Assembly: GCA_009777005.1 (NCBI GenBank)
Contig: WRMT01000159.1
Coordinates: 1 to 7,183, forward strand
Direction of reading: 5' to 3'
From: Methanobrevibacter sp.
Lineage (GTDB): Archaea > Methanobacteriota > Methanobacteria > Methanobacteriales > Methanobacteriaceae
DNA length: 7,183 nt
The notes beneath the pieces are model-generated. The model was given only the letters and a program-made list of their open reading frames with translations, made no database searches and was not told the origin of the DNA. How positions within the stretch are numbered: position 1 is the first letter of the stretch; the number at the start of each line of letters is the position of its first letter. Below, one piece after another: positions 6,541 through 7,183 of the stretch. A program made the position numbers and the translations under genes.

Positions 6541-6556
6541 TAGAATATAAGTTTTT
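6541..6556 (-). promoter_or_regulatory. Candidate BRE/TATA of the DUF169 gene
   Basis: Read on the minus strand, AAAAAA then CTTATATT forms a BRE/TATA-like pair centred about 48 nt upstream of the ATG at 6497. A start site about 25 nt further on would leave a leader of some 20 nt containing the GGAAG motif, which is a sensible geometry. The AT-rich background lowers confidence. Confidence 0.4.
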
Positions 6557-6575
6557 TATTATACTATATTACAAG

Positions 6576-6645
6576 TTATATTTAAATCCACAAAATTATA
6601 TTTAAATTCATAAAATCATATAAAAATATATTAAATTCATACACT
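6576..6645. repeat. 20-bp direct repeats upstream of the DUF169 gene
   Basis: TTATATTTAAATCCACAAAA (6576-6595) is followed at once by TTATATTTAAATTCATAAAA (6596-6615), which differs at only two positions. A weaker third copy sharing TTAAATTCATA lies at about 6626-6645. The array starts some 20 bp upstream of the candidate DUF169 promoter, so it could be a set of regulator binding sites, or simple slippage. Confidence 0.6.
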
Positions 6646-6774
6646 CATATTAAATTATGTTTAAACCTAATGATAAATTAGTTAATAATCTTATTAAATA
6701 ATTATTTAAAAATAATTTAAATGTACATTAATTCTAATAATTGATTATTATAAACTTTTTTTATATATTATTTA

Positions 6775-6792
6775 AATAGAATCGTGTCTATT
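6775..6792. promoter_or_regulatory. Inverted repeat AATAGA-N6-TCTATT, possible operator
   Basis: A perfect 6-bp dyad with a 6-bp spacer (ATCGTG), which is among the few G/C-containing spots in this spacer. It lies about 17 bp upstream of the BRE/TATA-like element at 6809, a position suited to a dimeric transcription factor. No regulator gene is present in the window. Confidence 0.35.
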
Positions 6793-6808
6793 AAAATATT
6801 CAGTATTA

Positions 6809-6828
6809 GGGGAAATATTTATATATAA
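6809..6828 (+). promoter_or_regulatory. Strong archaeal BRE/TATA promoter-like element
   Basis: GGGGAAAT followed by ATTTATATATAA closely fits a purine-rich BRE plus a consensus archaeal TATA box, and it is the best such match seen in the window. A transcript would start near 6845-6855. No open frame follows within the remaining 330 bp, so it may drive a non-coding RNA or a gene beyond the window with a very long leader. Confidence 0.5.
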
Positions 6829-6960
6829 GTTCAACTAATCACAAGAAATATATATTTATTAAAGTATAGCTTACAATTTTTAGTATTAAATATTAGATAT
6901 TATATTCAGATTATTAATTTAAAAAAAATATAAAAAAATAATAATAGAAATGGATTAAAG

Positions 6961-6999
6961 AGAGGAGTATAAAAAGTTTTTAATGGTTTACTACTTTTT
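6961..6999 (+). other. Orphan Shine-Dalgarno-like motif and hairpin with T-run
   Basis: AGAGGAG (6961-6967) resembles a ribosome binding site, but the next ATG (6983) opens only seven codons (MVYYFFV). Right after it, AAAAAGT (6971-6977) pairs with ACTTTTT (6993-6999) around a 15-nt loop, ending in a T6 run. Together they could be an attenuator or terminator inside a leader, or part of a structured small RNA. Chance is also possible. Confidence 0.3.
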
Positions 7000-7090
7000 T
7001 GTATAAATAAATATAAACAAATGCGTATTATAAAATTAAAAGACATAATAGCTATTTAATCTTGTTTTAAAAATATAATAGATAATAAAA

Positions 7091-7118
7091 GTTTTTTAAT
7101 CCTTTCTATTTTCTTATT
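7091..7118 (+). terminator. Candidate T-rich terminator
   Basis: The plus strand has T6 at 7092-7097 followed by CCTTTCTATTTTCTTATT, a clear pyrimidine-rich break in otherwise A-rich DNA. Oligo-T and T/C tracts of this kind end archaeal transcripts. It would end a transcript begun at the promoter-like element near 6809. Confidence 0.35.
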
Positions 7119-7183
7119 ATACCCTAATCATAGTAAATAATTATTGTCAAAAATTATTTATTAATTTTAAATAATAAATATTT

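Larger units (their letters stand above)
6498..7183. other. Long non-coding AT-rich region
   Basis: No open frame here combines length, ribosome binding site and coding character; the longest candidates after a start codon are only a few to a dozen codons. It holds the DUF169 promoter and repeats at its left end, then a strong plus-strand promoter-like element (6809-6828), a hairpin (6971-6999) and a T-rich tract (7091-7118). No tRNA, rRNA or CRISPR structure is visible. Confidence 0.7.

Noticed and set aside
6355..6543. 62-codon plus-strand open frame overlapping the DUF169 gene start
   Set aside because: It is mostly the antisense of the DUF169 N-terminal coding region, rich in Phe/Ser/Ile as expected from reading AT-rich DNA backwards, and lacks a ribosome binding site.
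7021..7059. 12-codon frame MRIIKLKDIIAI
   Set aside because: It is very short and has no ribosome binding site; frames of this size are expected by chance.

Overview
The window looks like chromosome of a low-GC, pseudomurein-walled methanogen, most likely Methanobrevibacter or a close relative in Methanobacteriaceae. The signs are very A+T-rich DNA with long poly-A spacers, archaeal BRE/TATA-like and oligo-T signals, a MurT/MurD-like Mur ligase pair of the type linked to archaeal pseudomurein, and a DUF169 protein of a kind common in methanogens. The genus is inferred from composition and gene content; no marker gene is present.

Layout: (1) 11-3244 (+) encodes one 1077-residue protein made of two complete Mur-ligase-type units fused head to tail, each with a Rossmann N-domain, an ATP-binding central domain carrying a Cys cluster, and a C-terminal ligase domain. 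(2) 3245-3607 is non-coding and holds an inverted repeat with a T-tract, about 3.2 copies of a 55-bp poly-A tandem repeat, a hairpin and a 14-bp AT palindrome. (3) About 3611-4798 (+) encodes an exported or membrane-anchored protein with a VanW-like C-terminal domain. Its signal sequence lies in frame upstream of the first conventional start codon, so the 5' end is either an unusual start or a one-base frameshift. (4) 5086-5748 (+) encodes a MocA/MobA-like nucleotidyltransferase. (5) 5814-6497 (-) encodes a DUF169 protein, convergent with the previous gene. (6) 6498-7183 has no credible protein gene but contains the DUF169 promoter region, short direct repeats, a strong archaeal promoter-like element with an upstream inverted repeat, a hairpin with an orphan Shine-Dalgarno-like motif, and a T-rich tract.

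The first two genes probably both serve the cell envelope: the double ligase would add amino acids to a nucleotide- or lipid-linked wall precursor in the cytoplasm, and the VanW-like protein would act outside the membrane. That link is inferred from families and adjacency, not shown. The last two genes have no obvious connection to them. The most notable items are the tandem double Mur ligase with an Asn-rich insertion in its second zinc-ribbon region, the hidden signal peptide of the VanW-like gene, and a possible small AU-rich transcript between about 6845 and 7118.
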